Shown here one piece after another: positions 7,495-16,400 of a DNA stretch of 64,000 nucleotides. Below the pieces are notes generated by a model. It worked only from the letters and a program-made list of their open reading frames with translations. It searched no databases and was not told where the DNA came from. The stretch is from a virus, in IMG/VR virus record IMGVR_UViG_3300017755_000003, positions 1-64,000 of that record; one strand, 5' to 3'. Each line of letters opens with the position of its first letter. The stretch's first letter is position 1. Made by a program: the position numbers and the translations under genes.

Positions 7495-7516
7495 TGTGGG
7501 GGCTTTGGTCCCCACA
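7495..7516 (+). terminator. hairpin TGTGGGG/CCCCACA after gene 7038
   Basis: A perfect 7-bp stem with an 8-base loop between two genes. It lacks a U-tract, so it is at best a weak terminator; it may instead protect a processed 3' end or shape the leader of the next gene, whose TAAGGAAA site follows at about 7523. Confidence 0.45.
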
Positions 7517-7535
7517 ACAGTTTAAGGAAATTTAG

Positions 7536-8507
7536 ATGGCAAAGAATGTAGTAACAGACGGCGATTATAGAATCAAAACAGCAGATTCAGGTACAATCTA
7601 CTTGGACACAGGTAATCAGATTGGTCAAGTTTACTTGACAGGTAATCTTGTTGTTAAAGGAACTACAACGCAAGTTGATGCAACAGACCTTGCTTTAAAA
7701 GATAATATTATTGAAGTTAACTCAGGAGAACAGGGTGCAGGTGTTACACTTGGTACTGCTGGTATTCAAGTTGACAGAGGTAGTAAAGTAGATACACAAT
7801 TTGTTTTTGATGAAAGTGTAAGTTGGAACGATCCAGTAACACAAACAATTAAACAAGGTGGATTTAAATTAAGAGATACCAATGGTGGTAACATTGGATT
7901 AGAAGTTAGAAGTATTTCAACAGGTGGTGGAGACTTATACTTAATTAATGCTGGTACAGGTGTTGTTAGTGTAAGTGGAACTAACCAATACGAAAATCAA
8001 ATTACAGACGACGATCATATTCCTAATAAAAAATATGTTGACGTTGCTATTGCGGCTCAGGTTGCCGCGGCTGACTTCCAAAAGATTAGAGATGGTGTTT
8101 CAAGTTATACACAGATGGTTGTTGCAGACTTTGAAACAACAGGACAAACTAGTGTAGCATCAATAACAGTTGAAGGTGTTACAACTGCTAATTTTTACGA
8201 CAATAGAACAGAATTACACGATATAAGAATTGACGGTACAACAATTAGTACTACAAATTCTGGAAGTGATTTAAGATTATCAGCACCAGGAACAGGCTCA
8301 GTAGTAATTGATGACCAATTACAAATTTTAACTACACCTAGCCCAGATGACGGTTCAGTAGATCCAGCACAACCAACAGATGGTTTGAAGATTTATACCA
8401 AGACTCAGGGAGTAGGTAAAACAGGCTTATATTATGTAAATAGTAATAATGTAAGAGACGAACTAATTAGTAAAAACAGATCATTGCTTTTAAGCATGAT
8501 TTTTTAA
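7536..8507 (+). CDS. beta-rich virion/fibre protein
   Basis: A 323-residue protein made of short beta repeats rich in Gly, Thr, Asn and Asp, typical of phage fibre shafts. Segments such as LYLTGNLVVKGTTTQVDAT and STTNSGSDLRLSAPGTGSV recur in related form in the two ~490-residue proteins downstream (for example ISSTVSNADIDIIPNGSGKV). PNKKYVDVAIAAQVAAADF resembles the conserved KKYVD collar helix of tail fibres, also seen at the end of the protein at 36457. Probably a trimeric fibre or baseplate-attached spike; its partner and position are unknown. Confidence 0.75.
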   Translation: MAKNVVTDGDYRIKTADSGTIYLDTGNQIGQVYLTGNLVVKGTTTQVDATDLALKDNIIEVNSGEQGAGVTLGTAGIQVDRGSKVDTQFVFDESVSWNDPVTQTIKQGGFKLRDTNGGNIGLEVRSISTGGGDLYLINAGTGVVSVSGTNQYENQITDDDHIPNKKYVDVAIAAQVAAADFQKIRDGVSSYTQMVVADFETTGQTSVASITVEGVTTANFYDNRTELHDIRIDGTTISTTNSGSDLRLSAPGTGSVVIDDQLQILTTPSPDDGSVDPAQPTDGLKIYTKTQGVGKTGLYYVNSNNVRDELISKNRSLLLSMIF

Positions 8508-8516
8508 GGATAGAAA

Positions 8517-8849
8517 ATGGCAATAGCACAAGCGGCAATAGGAAATACGGACACAGTGGTACTAACAGTACCAGCAAGTACGTCTTATGCGATTACAACT
8601 GTTATGGTATGTAACCATGCAGGTTATAATAGCGGCGGAACTAACGATACGTCATTTGATTTACACTTTGTAAAGAGTGGACAAGCAAAGTCTACAACTA
8701 ACATGGTTGTAAAGGAAATGCCAGTACCAGGTGGAGAAACATTTACATTTGATACTGAAAAAGTTATCTTAGAAGCAGGCGATAAAGTAACTGTATTAAG
8801 TCAAGCACCGTTGAACTTGAGTATAACTGTAAGTTATTTAGAGGTATAG
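8517..8849 (+). CDS. small beta-sandwich virion protein (family of three)
   Basis: A 110-residue protein with about eight predicted strands and no low-complexity tail. It shares size and strand pattern with the proteins at 12684 and 25104: Thr/Val-rich strands, an SITVSYLEV-like last strand (ILSYVEIV at 12684) and a central GExFxFDTExVxLExGDxVxV-type hairpin. Each copy follows or precedes a long fibre gene, so they may be fibre-associated caps or linkers. Ribosome site AAGGATAG; the gene follows its neighbour by 9 bases. No enzyme motif. Confidence 0.72.
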   Translation: MAIAQAAIGNTDTVVLTVPASTSYAITTVMVCNHAGYNSGGTNDTSFDLHFVKSGQAKSTTNMVVKEMPVPGGETFTFDTEKVILEAGDKVTVLSQAPLNLSITVSYLEV

Positions 8850-8852
8850 TAA

Positions 8853-9356
8853 ATGAGATTCCTACGTAGACAATCAACAAATGCTCGTGGCCTTTACGGA
8901 CAAGATGATATCCGTAGAGATATTAACGGACAGATTGTACTTGACAGCAAAGACATGATGATGGTTCCTAAGGGAACAGCGGCTGACAAGATTACTACAC
9001 CAGCTAACGGCCATATGAGATATAACACAGATACAAATGTGTTTGAAAACTACCAAGGTGGTAGTTGGGCACCTATTAGAAGATTTGAACCAGCAACTAT
9101 TGTTATGCAAAGTTTAGGCAACGGTAATGACGTTGAAACTAAATTTGGTCCATTAAACAATGGCGACACTTATAACCCTGCTCCGGCGGCGGCACAAAAT
9201 TTAATCGTACTTGTTGAAAACGTATTTCAACTTCCAACAACAAACTATACTCTAGAACAAAACCCAGGCGGTTATGCGGCAGGTTGGTATGTGGTATTTG
9301 GTACAGCAGTACCTACAGGAAAACCAGTTACAGTTCTACACAACTTTGACAAATAA
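8853..9356 (+). CDS. virion protein with RYNT-type fibre motif
   Basis: A 167-residue protein. A GTAADKITTPANGHMRYNTD segment followed by FENYQGGSWAPI is the recurring phage-fibre motif (PAGT..QRP...G..RYNT....FE.YDG..W). The same motif occurs in the proteins at 9601 and 11204. The C-terminal ~80 residues (VLVENVFQLPTTNYTLEQNP) match a domain often found in marine phage structural proteins. The stop codon overlaps the ATG of the next gene (TAATG), which implies translational coupling. Probably a small fibre or fibre-attachment subunit. Confidence 0.75.
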   Translation: MRFLRRQSTNARGLYGQDDIRRDINGQIVLDSKDMMMVPKGTAADKITTPANGHMRYNTDTNVFENYQGGSWAPIRRFEPATIVMQSLGNGNDVETKFGPLNNGDTYNPAPAAAQNLIVLVENVFQLPTTNYTLEQNPGGYAAGWYVVFGTAVPTGKPVTVLHNFDK

Positions 9357-9568
9357 TGTCCGACAACGGTATTTCACACTTAACATACAAAAGACAAAGA
9401 CAAGAAGCAAAGTTAAAACTTGCGGCTGATAAACGTGCGGCAACAGGCAAAAGATCTACACTTAAAAAAGGTAATATGCCTACACTATATACACCAAGCA
9501 ATAACGACTCTGGTAAACTAAAAGAAATCACAACAGGAACTTTAAAAACTGGCCGTCCTTGGACATAA
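9356..9568 (+). CDS. small basic protein coupled to upstream virion gene
   Basis: A 70-residue, Lys/Arg-rich protein with no cysteine and no hydrophobic segment. It starts inside the stop of the preceding gene (TAATG) and has no Shine-Dalgarno of its own, so it is read by coupling. The end, TGTLKTGRPWT, resembles the GRPW ending I recall from small proteins in cyanophage structural regions. Function unknown; possibly an assembly factor for the preceding subunit. Confidence 0.65.
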   Translation: MSDNGISHLTYKRQRQEAKLKLAADKRAATGKRSTLKKGNMPTLYTPSNNDSGKLKEITTGTLKTGRPWT

Positions 9569-9574
9569 TTTTCC

Positions 9575-9582
9575 GATAAATA
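9575..9582 (+). promoter_or_regulatory. T4-type late promoter element GATAAATA
   Basis: GATAAATA directly after the preceding stop codon, with predicted start near 9588, a short leader and AGGAGGG before the ATG at 9601. Confidence 0.75.
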
Positions 9583-9600
9583 TAATTATAGGAGGGTAAT

Positions 9601-11061
9601 ATGTCCCAAGTAGCACGTATATCAGGTCCGCTATTAGCGGCTAATCTAGTAAGAACACAGGCAAACCTTGCGTTTGAAACTGACCTTCTATACATTGGAC
9701 ATCTAAATGATCGTATTGGTATTAAGACTTCTAGTCCTAGTGCTGAACTAAACATTAACGGTCAGATACACACCCCTAACATTTATAACGATCGCTTAAC
9801 AGGTGGTAATCTAGAAGTTAACACCAACGGAGTTAGATCTATTGTAGGAGATATTATTTTAAATTCTCCTGGTATAGTTCATGCAGAAAAATTAAAAACA
9901 GAGAACTTACAGTTTGATACACGAATAATAAGTTCAATGGCAAACAATGATGATATTGTTTTTGATCCTAACCAAAGTGGTAAGGTACATTTCTTAAAAA
10001 ATACAAAAGTAACAGGTAACGTTAATGCAACAGGTAACGTTGTTATTCCAGGTAACGTAACAGTAGGTGGTAACTTTGACATAGGTAATCAATCAACTGA
10101 TACAGTTGACTTTGACTTTGTTAGATTCCAACAAGACTTGGTTCCAAACAGAACAGAAGATTTATTAAATCTAGGAAGTACCACAAAACGTTGGAATGAT
10201 ATTAATTCAGGTATGGCAGATATCGGTGATATAAACATTGATACTAACGTTATAACTACAAAATCTTTCAATGCTAATATGTACATTAGACCATCAGGCA
10301 CTGGTGCTATTGTAGTTGAGGATTTACGTTTTAGTGCAAATGTTTTAAGTAGCACAGGATCAAATGATATAGTATTACAGCCAGGTGGAAATGATATAGG
10401 CATTACGGCAACAGGTGCTTTGAAAGTTCCAGCAGGTACAGAAGCACAAAGACCAAGTACTGCAAATGATGTGCGTTATAATACAACTACAAATTTCTTT
10501 GAATTATTTTCAACTGCATATACACCTTTGAGAGGTATATGGAGTGAAGATAGAAACACTTATGTATTAGCAAACAATGATAACAGCTTTAGCTTTGTTA
10601 CTAATTCTGCAACAAATACTACACTTACAGACCAAGGATTAGTTACAAACAAACTAATTTCACAGAGTAACGTTACTATTGATAATGCAAATATTTCAAG
10701 TTCGGCGGCTAACCAGAACATTGTGTTTACAGCCAATGGAACAGGAACAGTTAATATAGGTGATTTAAAAATCAACGGAAACACTATTACAAACACAGGA
10801 TCAGGAGATATGGTATTCAGTACCCTTGGCACTGATTTAGGAGTTGTACAATTCGGCGGAACTGGTGGATTTCAAATACCAGCAGGTGGTGTTACTGACA
10901 GACCTATTGGACAACTAGGTATGACCAGATACAATACTGTACTAAGATACTTAGAAACATGGGACGGAACGCAGTGGGCTAACGTGTCAGGTGCAGGTGA
11001 TTCTGTAACCACAGAATATATGGAAGAATTAACTAATATCTATACCTTAGCACTAGGATAA
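9601..11061 (+). CDS. beta-helical fibre protein, copy A of a tandem pair
   Basis: A 486-residue protein. The N-terminal ~60 residues (RISGPLLAANLVRTQANLAF, TDLLYI, DRIGIKTSSPSAELNING) form a module shared with the next fibre gene. The body is repeats of the type NVISSxxxNxDIxxxPxGxGxVxI, as in a beta-helical or collagen-free fibre shaft, for example IISSMANNDDIVFDPNQSGK. Two RYNT-type motifs (PSTANDVRYNTTTNFFELF and GQLGMTRYNTVLRYLETWDG) lie near residues 285 and 440. Strong ribosome site AGGAGGG. Likely a trimeric side or tail fibre subunit. Confidence 0.8.
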   Translation: MSQVARISGPLLAANLVRTQANLAFETDLLYIGHLNDRIGIKTSSPSAELNINGQIHTPNIYNDRLTGGNLEVNTNGVRSIVGDIILNSPGIVHAEKLKTENLQFDTRIISSMANNDDIVFDPNQSGKVHFLKNTKVTGNVNATGNVVIPGNVTVGGNFDIGNQSTDTVDFDFVRFQQDLVPNRTEDLLNLGSTTKRWNDINSGMADIGDINIDTNVITTKSFNANMYIRPSGTGAIVVEDLRFSANVLSSTGSNDIVLQPGGNDIGITATGALKVPAGTEAQRPSTANDVRYNTTTNFFELFSTAYTPLRGIWSEDRNTYVLANNDNSFSFVTNSATNTTLTDQGLVTNKLISQSNVTIDNANISSSAANQNIVFTANGTGTVNIGDLKINGNTITNTGSGDMVFSTLGTDLGVVQFGGTGGFQIPAGGVTDRPIGQLGMTRYNTVLRYLETWDGTQWANVSGAGDSVTTEYMEELTNIYTLALG

Positions 11062-11071
11062 TTCCAAAAAC

Positions 11072-11079
11072 GATAAATA
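11072..11079 (+). promoter_or_regulatory. T4-type late promoter element GATAAATA
   Basis: GATAAATA 10 bases after the preceding stop; predicted start near 11085, giving a 119-base leader, unusually long for this genome. Confidence 0.75.
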
Positions 11080-11084
11080 CTATT

Positions 11085-11203
11085 AACATAGAACAAGACC
11101 ATCTGAAGGAGAGATACCCGAAGACGTTTTATGGGACAATACTGCGGTTAACCGGCAATGCAATCAGGTTAGAGGGACAGGATCCCCGTATTAGGAGAAA
11201 CAA
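11085..11203 (+). promoter_or_regulatory. long folded leader of fibre gene 11204
   Basis: Hairpins seen: ATCT/AGAT (11101-11104, 11112-11115); a closing helix AATAC/GTATT (11138-11142, 11188-11192) enclosing CGGT/ACCG (11145-11154) and GGGA/TCCC (11174-11177, 11183-11186). The 3' strand of the closing helix abuts the ribosome site AGGAG at 11193, so folding could restrict access to it. The start codon is GTG. Confidence 0.5.
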
Positions 11204-12679
11204 GTGGCTGTAGGTCGTATATCAGGTCCGCTTTTGAAGTCCAACCTTCTGCGTAATGGCGTGGATTTGGCATTTCAAACGGATTTACTTTATTTGGATG
11301 TTAGTAACAGTAGAATCGGTGTTAAGACTGCGACTCCTCAATACGACTTAGATATAAACGGCACCACAAGATCAACAGATTTAATTACAACAGGAACAGC
11401 ATACGTAGGTAATGTTAGAATAAGTGGTAACACTATTGATTCAGTATCAGGTGATTTAAACTTAACAACTGTTGGCTCAGACAAAGTAACTTCATTAAAA
11501 ACATTAGAAGTAGACGATTTAAGATTTGACACAAACGTTATTTCATCAACTGTATCAAATGCAGACATTGATATTATTCCAAACGGATCAGGTAAGGTTG
11601 ATATACAAAGCGATTTAGCAGTTACAGGTAACATAGATATCACAGGAAATTTAGTTGCTGATGGTGACATTACAATTTCAGGTAACGTACAGATAGGTGA
11701 TGATGATACTGATACTATTAGCATTACAGCAGGTATTACTTCAGACCTAAAACCAGACGCAAGTGCAGTATACAACTTAGGTACTCCAACTAAAAAGTGG
11801 AATAGCATACACGCATCAGCGGCCTACATTGATGATTTACAAATAGATACAAACGTAATACAAAATACGGTATCAAACGCAGACTTAGAATTAAGAACAA
11901 ACGGATCAGGATATATTATTGTTGACGACTTCTTAATGAAGGCAAACAGATTAGAAACTGCATCTTCGGACATGGTGTTTAATCCAGGTAGCGGTGTTGT
12001 TAACGTTAATGCTACGGGCTCAGTAAGAATACCAGCAGGTACAACAGCTCAAAGACCAAGTGTACCAGCAATTGGTATGATACGTTACAACACAACTACT
12101 GCAAAGTTTGAAGGTTATGATGGTAACTGGATTGTGTTAACAGGTGTGTATGATTTAGATGCTGACACATATATTACAGCAGAATTAACACCTGGTGCAA
12201 ATGATAATACTATTAGATTTTACTCAAACGGTAATCAAATTGCTAGTATTACAGAAACAGAATTTAATGTATCTAAATTAAACGTAGATAGCATACAGAT
12301 TGACGGAAATACTATTAGTACAACTACTGCGGATACGGATTTAAACCTAATTCCGAACGGTACAGGCGGTGTACAAATAGACAATTTCAATATCAGCGGA
12401 AGTACTATAAATAACACTAGTAGCGGTGCTACAAGTGTGTTAGACCCAGGTACTGGATTCTTTAAAATTGAAGGTACAGATGCATTTATAGTTCCAGCTG
12501 GTACAGGTTCTCAACGTCACCCAAGTCCTGTTTTAGGAATGACACGTTGGAACACAACAGATGGAAGACTAGAAATATATGATGGGACAGTATGGGACAC
12601 AGTTGCAGGTAGTTCTGGAGCAGTTTCTCAAACAGATGCACAAAACATCGCGTTAGAATTAGTATTGAGTTTAGGATAA
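11204..12679 (+). CDS. beta-helical fibre protein, copy B of a tandem pair
   Basis: A 491-residue paralogue of the preceding gene: the same N-terminal module (RISGPLLKSNLLRNGVDLAF, TDLLYLD, SRIGVKTATPQYDLDING), the same repeat type (VISSTVSNADIDIIPNGSGK) and two RYNT/RWNT motifs (AIGMIRYNTTTAKFEGYDG and LGMTRWNTTDGRLEIYDG). The GTG start at 11204 has AGGAGAAAC upstream and aligns with the start of copy A. Both copies end with a short leucine-rich tail (LELVLSLG here, IYTLALG in copy A). Divergence is highest in the shaft, as expected for host-range structures. Confidence 0.82.
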   Translation: MAVGRISGPLLKSNLLRNGVDLAFQTDLLYLDVSNSRIGVKTATPQYDLDINGTTRSTDLITTGTAYVGNVRISGNTIDSVSGDLNLTTVGSDKVTSLKTLEVDDLRFDTNVISSTVSNADIDIIPNGSGKVDIQSDLAVTGNIDITGNLVADGDITISGNVQIGDDDTDTISITAGITSDLKPDASAVYNLGTPTKKWNSIHASAAYIDDLQIDTNVIQNTVSNADLELRTNGSGYIIVDDFLMKANRLETASSDMVFNPGSGVVNVNATGSVRIPAGTTAQRPSVPAIGMIRYNTTTAKFEGYDGNWIVLTGVYDLDADTYITAELTPGANDNTIRFYSNGNQIASITETEFNVSKLNVDSIQIDGNTISTTTADTDLNLIPNGTGGVQIDNFNISGSTINNTSSGATSVLDPGTGFFKIEGTDAFIVPAGTGSQRHPSPVLGMTRWNTTDGRLEIYDGTVWDTVAGSSGAVSQTDAQNIALELVLSLG

Positions 12680-12683
12680 TAGA

Positions 12684-13013
12684 ATGGCAACGTTTTTTAG
12701 AAATAAGATAGTAAAGAGTGTAGGACTAGTACCGGTAGAGATTATCGAAGTACCTGCAGGTTCTAAAGTTACTGCTATTGGTTTATCCGTGGCAAACTTA
12801 TTAGATGGTAATACAAGAGTTAGTATTACTATTAAAGATGATACATCAGTTACTGGATTTTATGTTAAAGATGTTATGATTGCTCCGAATGCCAGTTTAC
12901 GTGCAATCAACGGTGGTGAAAAATTAGTTTTACCGGCGGCAAATATAGTTTATGTTACAGCAGATCAAAATGATGCTGTTGATGTAATCTTAAGTTATGT
13001 GGAGATTGTATAA
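12684..13013 (+). CDS. small beta-sandwich virion protein (family of three)
   Basis: A 109-residue relative of the 8517 and 25104 proteins. Strands include VEIIEVPAGSKVTAIGLSVA and VSITIKDDTSVTGFYVKDV, ending in DVILSYVEIV. It lies 4 bases after fibre copy B, and its stop overlaps the next ATG (TAATG). No catalytic residues are apparent. A cap or connector of the adjacent fibre is plausible but unproven. Confidence 0.75.
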   Translation: MATFFRNKIVKSVGLVPVEIIEVPAGSKVTAIGLSVANLLDGNTRVSITIKDDTSVTGFYVKDVMIAPNASLRAINGGEKLVLPAANIVYVTADQNDAVDVILSYVEIV

Positions 13014-13414
13014 TGAGTTTTAATTACGTAGGACAAGCACCATTAAGCGGTGATTCAGGCGAACGTTATTTCTACGCATTACGTAGAGACGATGATGGAC
13101 AAATGTTTATTCAAAAGGTAGACATGGCATCTCCAACAGACGAAGCACAGATTAACAGACCAGGTGGTACTGACGGTAACTATACAGAATTTCAATCAGG
13201 TGAAGACTTCTTTGAAGGTAGAAATCCAAACCACGTATTAGTTTTTGATAACTTACTTTACGAACAAATGCGTTGGGACGACAAGAACATTTACTATTAC
13301 GTAAATGCAGAGGGCGAACTAGTTTTAAGAGTTAACACAAAATACGAATATGACAATGGTGTTTCAGGAGACCATTTAGTATTTGGAGCACCAGCAACAG
13401 GGTATAACGGATAA
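13013..13414 (+). CDS. small virion protein coupled to the giant fibre
   Basis: A 133-residue, Asp/Tyr/Asn-rich protein without cysteine or membrane segment. It is coupled at both ends: its ATG overlaps the previous stop, and its own stop (TAATGG) overlaps the ATG of the 1773-residue fibre. YYYVNAEGELVLRVNTKYEY looks like a beta hairpin. Conservation of such coupling suggests stoichiometric production with the fibre. I recognise no family. Confidence 0.72.
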   Translation: MSFNYVGQAPLSGDSGERYFYALRRDDDGQMFIQKVDMASPTDEAQINRPGGTDGNYTEFQSGEDFFEGRNPNHVLVFDNLLYEQMRWDDKNIYYYVNAEGELVLRVNTKYEYDNGVSGDHLVFGAPATGYNG

Positions 13415-16400
13415 TGGCACAATTTAATCTAGCACGAATAAGATATAACTGGAAAAACGTTTGGTTGCCAGGAGCAACGTATATCAAAGATGATATTGTA
13501 CGTGAAGGTGGTAACGTTTATATTTGTATGGTTGGACACATTTCCGATCAAACAAGTTTTTCAACAGATTTAAATGCAGTTCCAGGTAAGTGGTTAAAAA
13601 ATGCAGAAGGTTATGCTTGGAGAGGCAACTGGGACGTAAACACAAGATTCAAAGTTGGTGACCTATTTAAATACAACGGTGTTGTATATAGAGTTTTAGA
13701 AGAACACGTTTCAGATCAATTAGCGTCAAACGGTATTAGCGAAGACTTAGGTAAATTAATTGGTTACGCAAAAACTCCTAACTGGAGAATTGATTGGACC
13801 AACTCAACACTTTACAAAGTTGATGACGTTGTTAAGTACGGTGGATTTTTATACCAATGTTTAGCAGAGCATACTTCTTCAACAACAGTTGCAGGACTAG
13901 AACAAGACAGTGATAAATGGGATATAGTTTCAAGAAGTGATGACTGGAAATTAGACTGGACAGTATCTAGTAGATATAAGAAAGATGATATTGTACGTTA
14001 CGGTGGACTTATGTACAGATGTAACACAGGACACACATCTGCCTCGACAACTATATTAGGATTAGAACAAGATTTGGCCAAGTGGGATGTCATTTGGGAA
14101 GGTATTGTTTACAAGGGTGAATGGCAAAGTAACTTAGACTCGTCAGGTATTAGATATAGAATAGGTGACATTGTTAAGTATGGTCCAACACTATGGAAAT
14201 GTAAAACATATCACAGTTCATTAACAGATTTCGACGAAGCAAAATTTGATATATGGATGCCTGGATTAGGTTATGAAGCTGTTTGGAATAATGCGGCAGT
14301 TTACCAACCAGGAGACATTGTAATATACGGAGGATACACTTATGTATCTATGACTAACAACACAGGAAGTCCTCCAAGTGTTACTGGTGTGTTCTATGAA
14401 GGCGAAAGTTTACAAGGTTTATATGACTGGGAGTTAATGATTACCGGTTACCAAATGCAAGGTGAATGGGATTCAGGAGCAAATTATAAAACAGGTGATG
14501 TTGTTAGAAACAAAGGTTTTGTTTATATTGCTGTACAAGATAGTACTAACCAACAACCAGATGCATTAGATCCAGAGTTTAGAGGATATTACGATCCAGG
14601 TTCAACTAGATCCACAGAAGGTGGAATTAGTATGTACTGGCAACTTCTAATTACAGGAACATATTACAGAGGAGAATGGTTTGCGGCACAGGCATACGTG
14701 CTTGGAGATATTGTTGTACACAAATCAACTTCTTACAAATGTATACAAGCACACGCAGGTGATGATTCAACTCTTGTTACTCCAGATCAAGATACAACAA
14801 ACAGTTACTGGATAACACTAGCACAAGGTAATCCAAACAACGTAACACAATACAGAGGTGATTTAAGAACACACGATGGTACCAACCATGATAAATTATC
14901 TATTGGAAGTCCAGGACAAGCATTAAAAGTTGTTAGTGGAGTACCAGCTTGGGAACGACTAGGTGAAGTTAACAAGGTTTACTATGTTGCAACAAACGGT
15001 AAAGATGATACAGGATTTGGTTTAACAATTTCGGCTCCATTTGCTTCAGTAAAATATGCTACACAATATATTTTACAAGATGAGGCCAACAGAGCTCCAG
15101 CTACAATTTTTGTAGCAACAGGACTTTATGAGGAAATTACTCCTATACAAGTTCCGGCAGGTGTTGCTATTGTTGGAGATGAATTAAGAAGTACAACTAT
15201 ACAACCTCAAGTAGGTTACGAAACTAACGATATGTTTAGAGTTAGAAATGGTTGTGGAATAAGAAACATGACACTACAAGGTATGAGTGGTGTACTAGGA
15301 AGTGTAGACAACTATGGTGCACAGGTTCCTAACACAGGTGCTTACGTGGCACTTGATCCAGGATCAGGACCAGCAGACACTAGTGTATGGATTACAAACA
15401 AATCAACTTATGTACAAAACGTTACAACAATAGGTACAGCCTGTATAGGAATGAAAGTTGATGGTGCGTTACACAACGGTGGTAATAAATCAATCGTAGC
15501 CAACGACTTTACACAGGTAATAAGTGACGGTATTGGTATGTGGTGTAATGCAGATGGTAAATCAGAGCTTGTATCTGTGTTTACATATTTTGCACACATA
15601 GGTTATTATTGTACAGCAGGTGGTAAGATACGTGCTACTAACGGTAACAACTCATATGGAAAATACGGATCATTTGCAGAAGGTGAATTTTCAGGAGAAA
15701 CACCTATTACTGCTACACTTAATAACAAATACTATGATGCAGAAGCACCAGTTGTTTATAACAACGCAAACCAAATCTTTGGATTAGGATTTACACACGC
15801 AGGTGAGCACTATGATGATGCTACATTTACAATTACTGGTTCAGGATCAGGTGTAGATGTTGATAACGATTTTATTGAACAACGTAACGCAAGTATTTCT
15901 CAAATAAGAATGATGGATCCAGGTGATTCAAGTTTACCAGGTGGTAGAGGACACGTAACAGGTGTAAGAAACTCTGGACAAGGCGGATCAAACTTAGATA
16001 TTACTATTGCAAACTCAGACGCAGAAACAAGTGCGGCAAAATATGTAGGTAGAGCTATACTTACAGTAAACAATGTTTCAGGAGCAGATGCAACTAGAGT
16101 AGGTAACCCTTTAGATGCACCTTACACTTATACAAACGTTCCGGGTACATCAAACAATCCATTTGCAAATGTTTCATTAATGAGATTTACTATTGTTGTT
16201 GATTCTGGCGGTACTTGTACAGTTACAGCAACCAACGGTGGAGACAGTTTTAGAGTTGGTGACATAATTACAGTTGCTGACTTAGACATTGGTAACTTTG
16301 GTGGAGTACCATTAACATTTGATGTTGCTACTATTAGTAAGTCAATGCAGATCTTTATTGAAGAAGGTAAAGGTGTTGGCCAGTATGGAATTATAGATGA

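Noticed and set aside
7495-7516. Strong Rho-independent terminator after the 7038 gene
   Set aside because: The stem is good but no U-run follows, and the next gene has no promoter of its own; read-through is likely.
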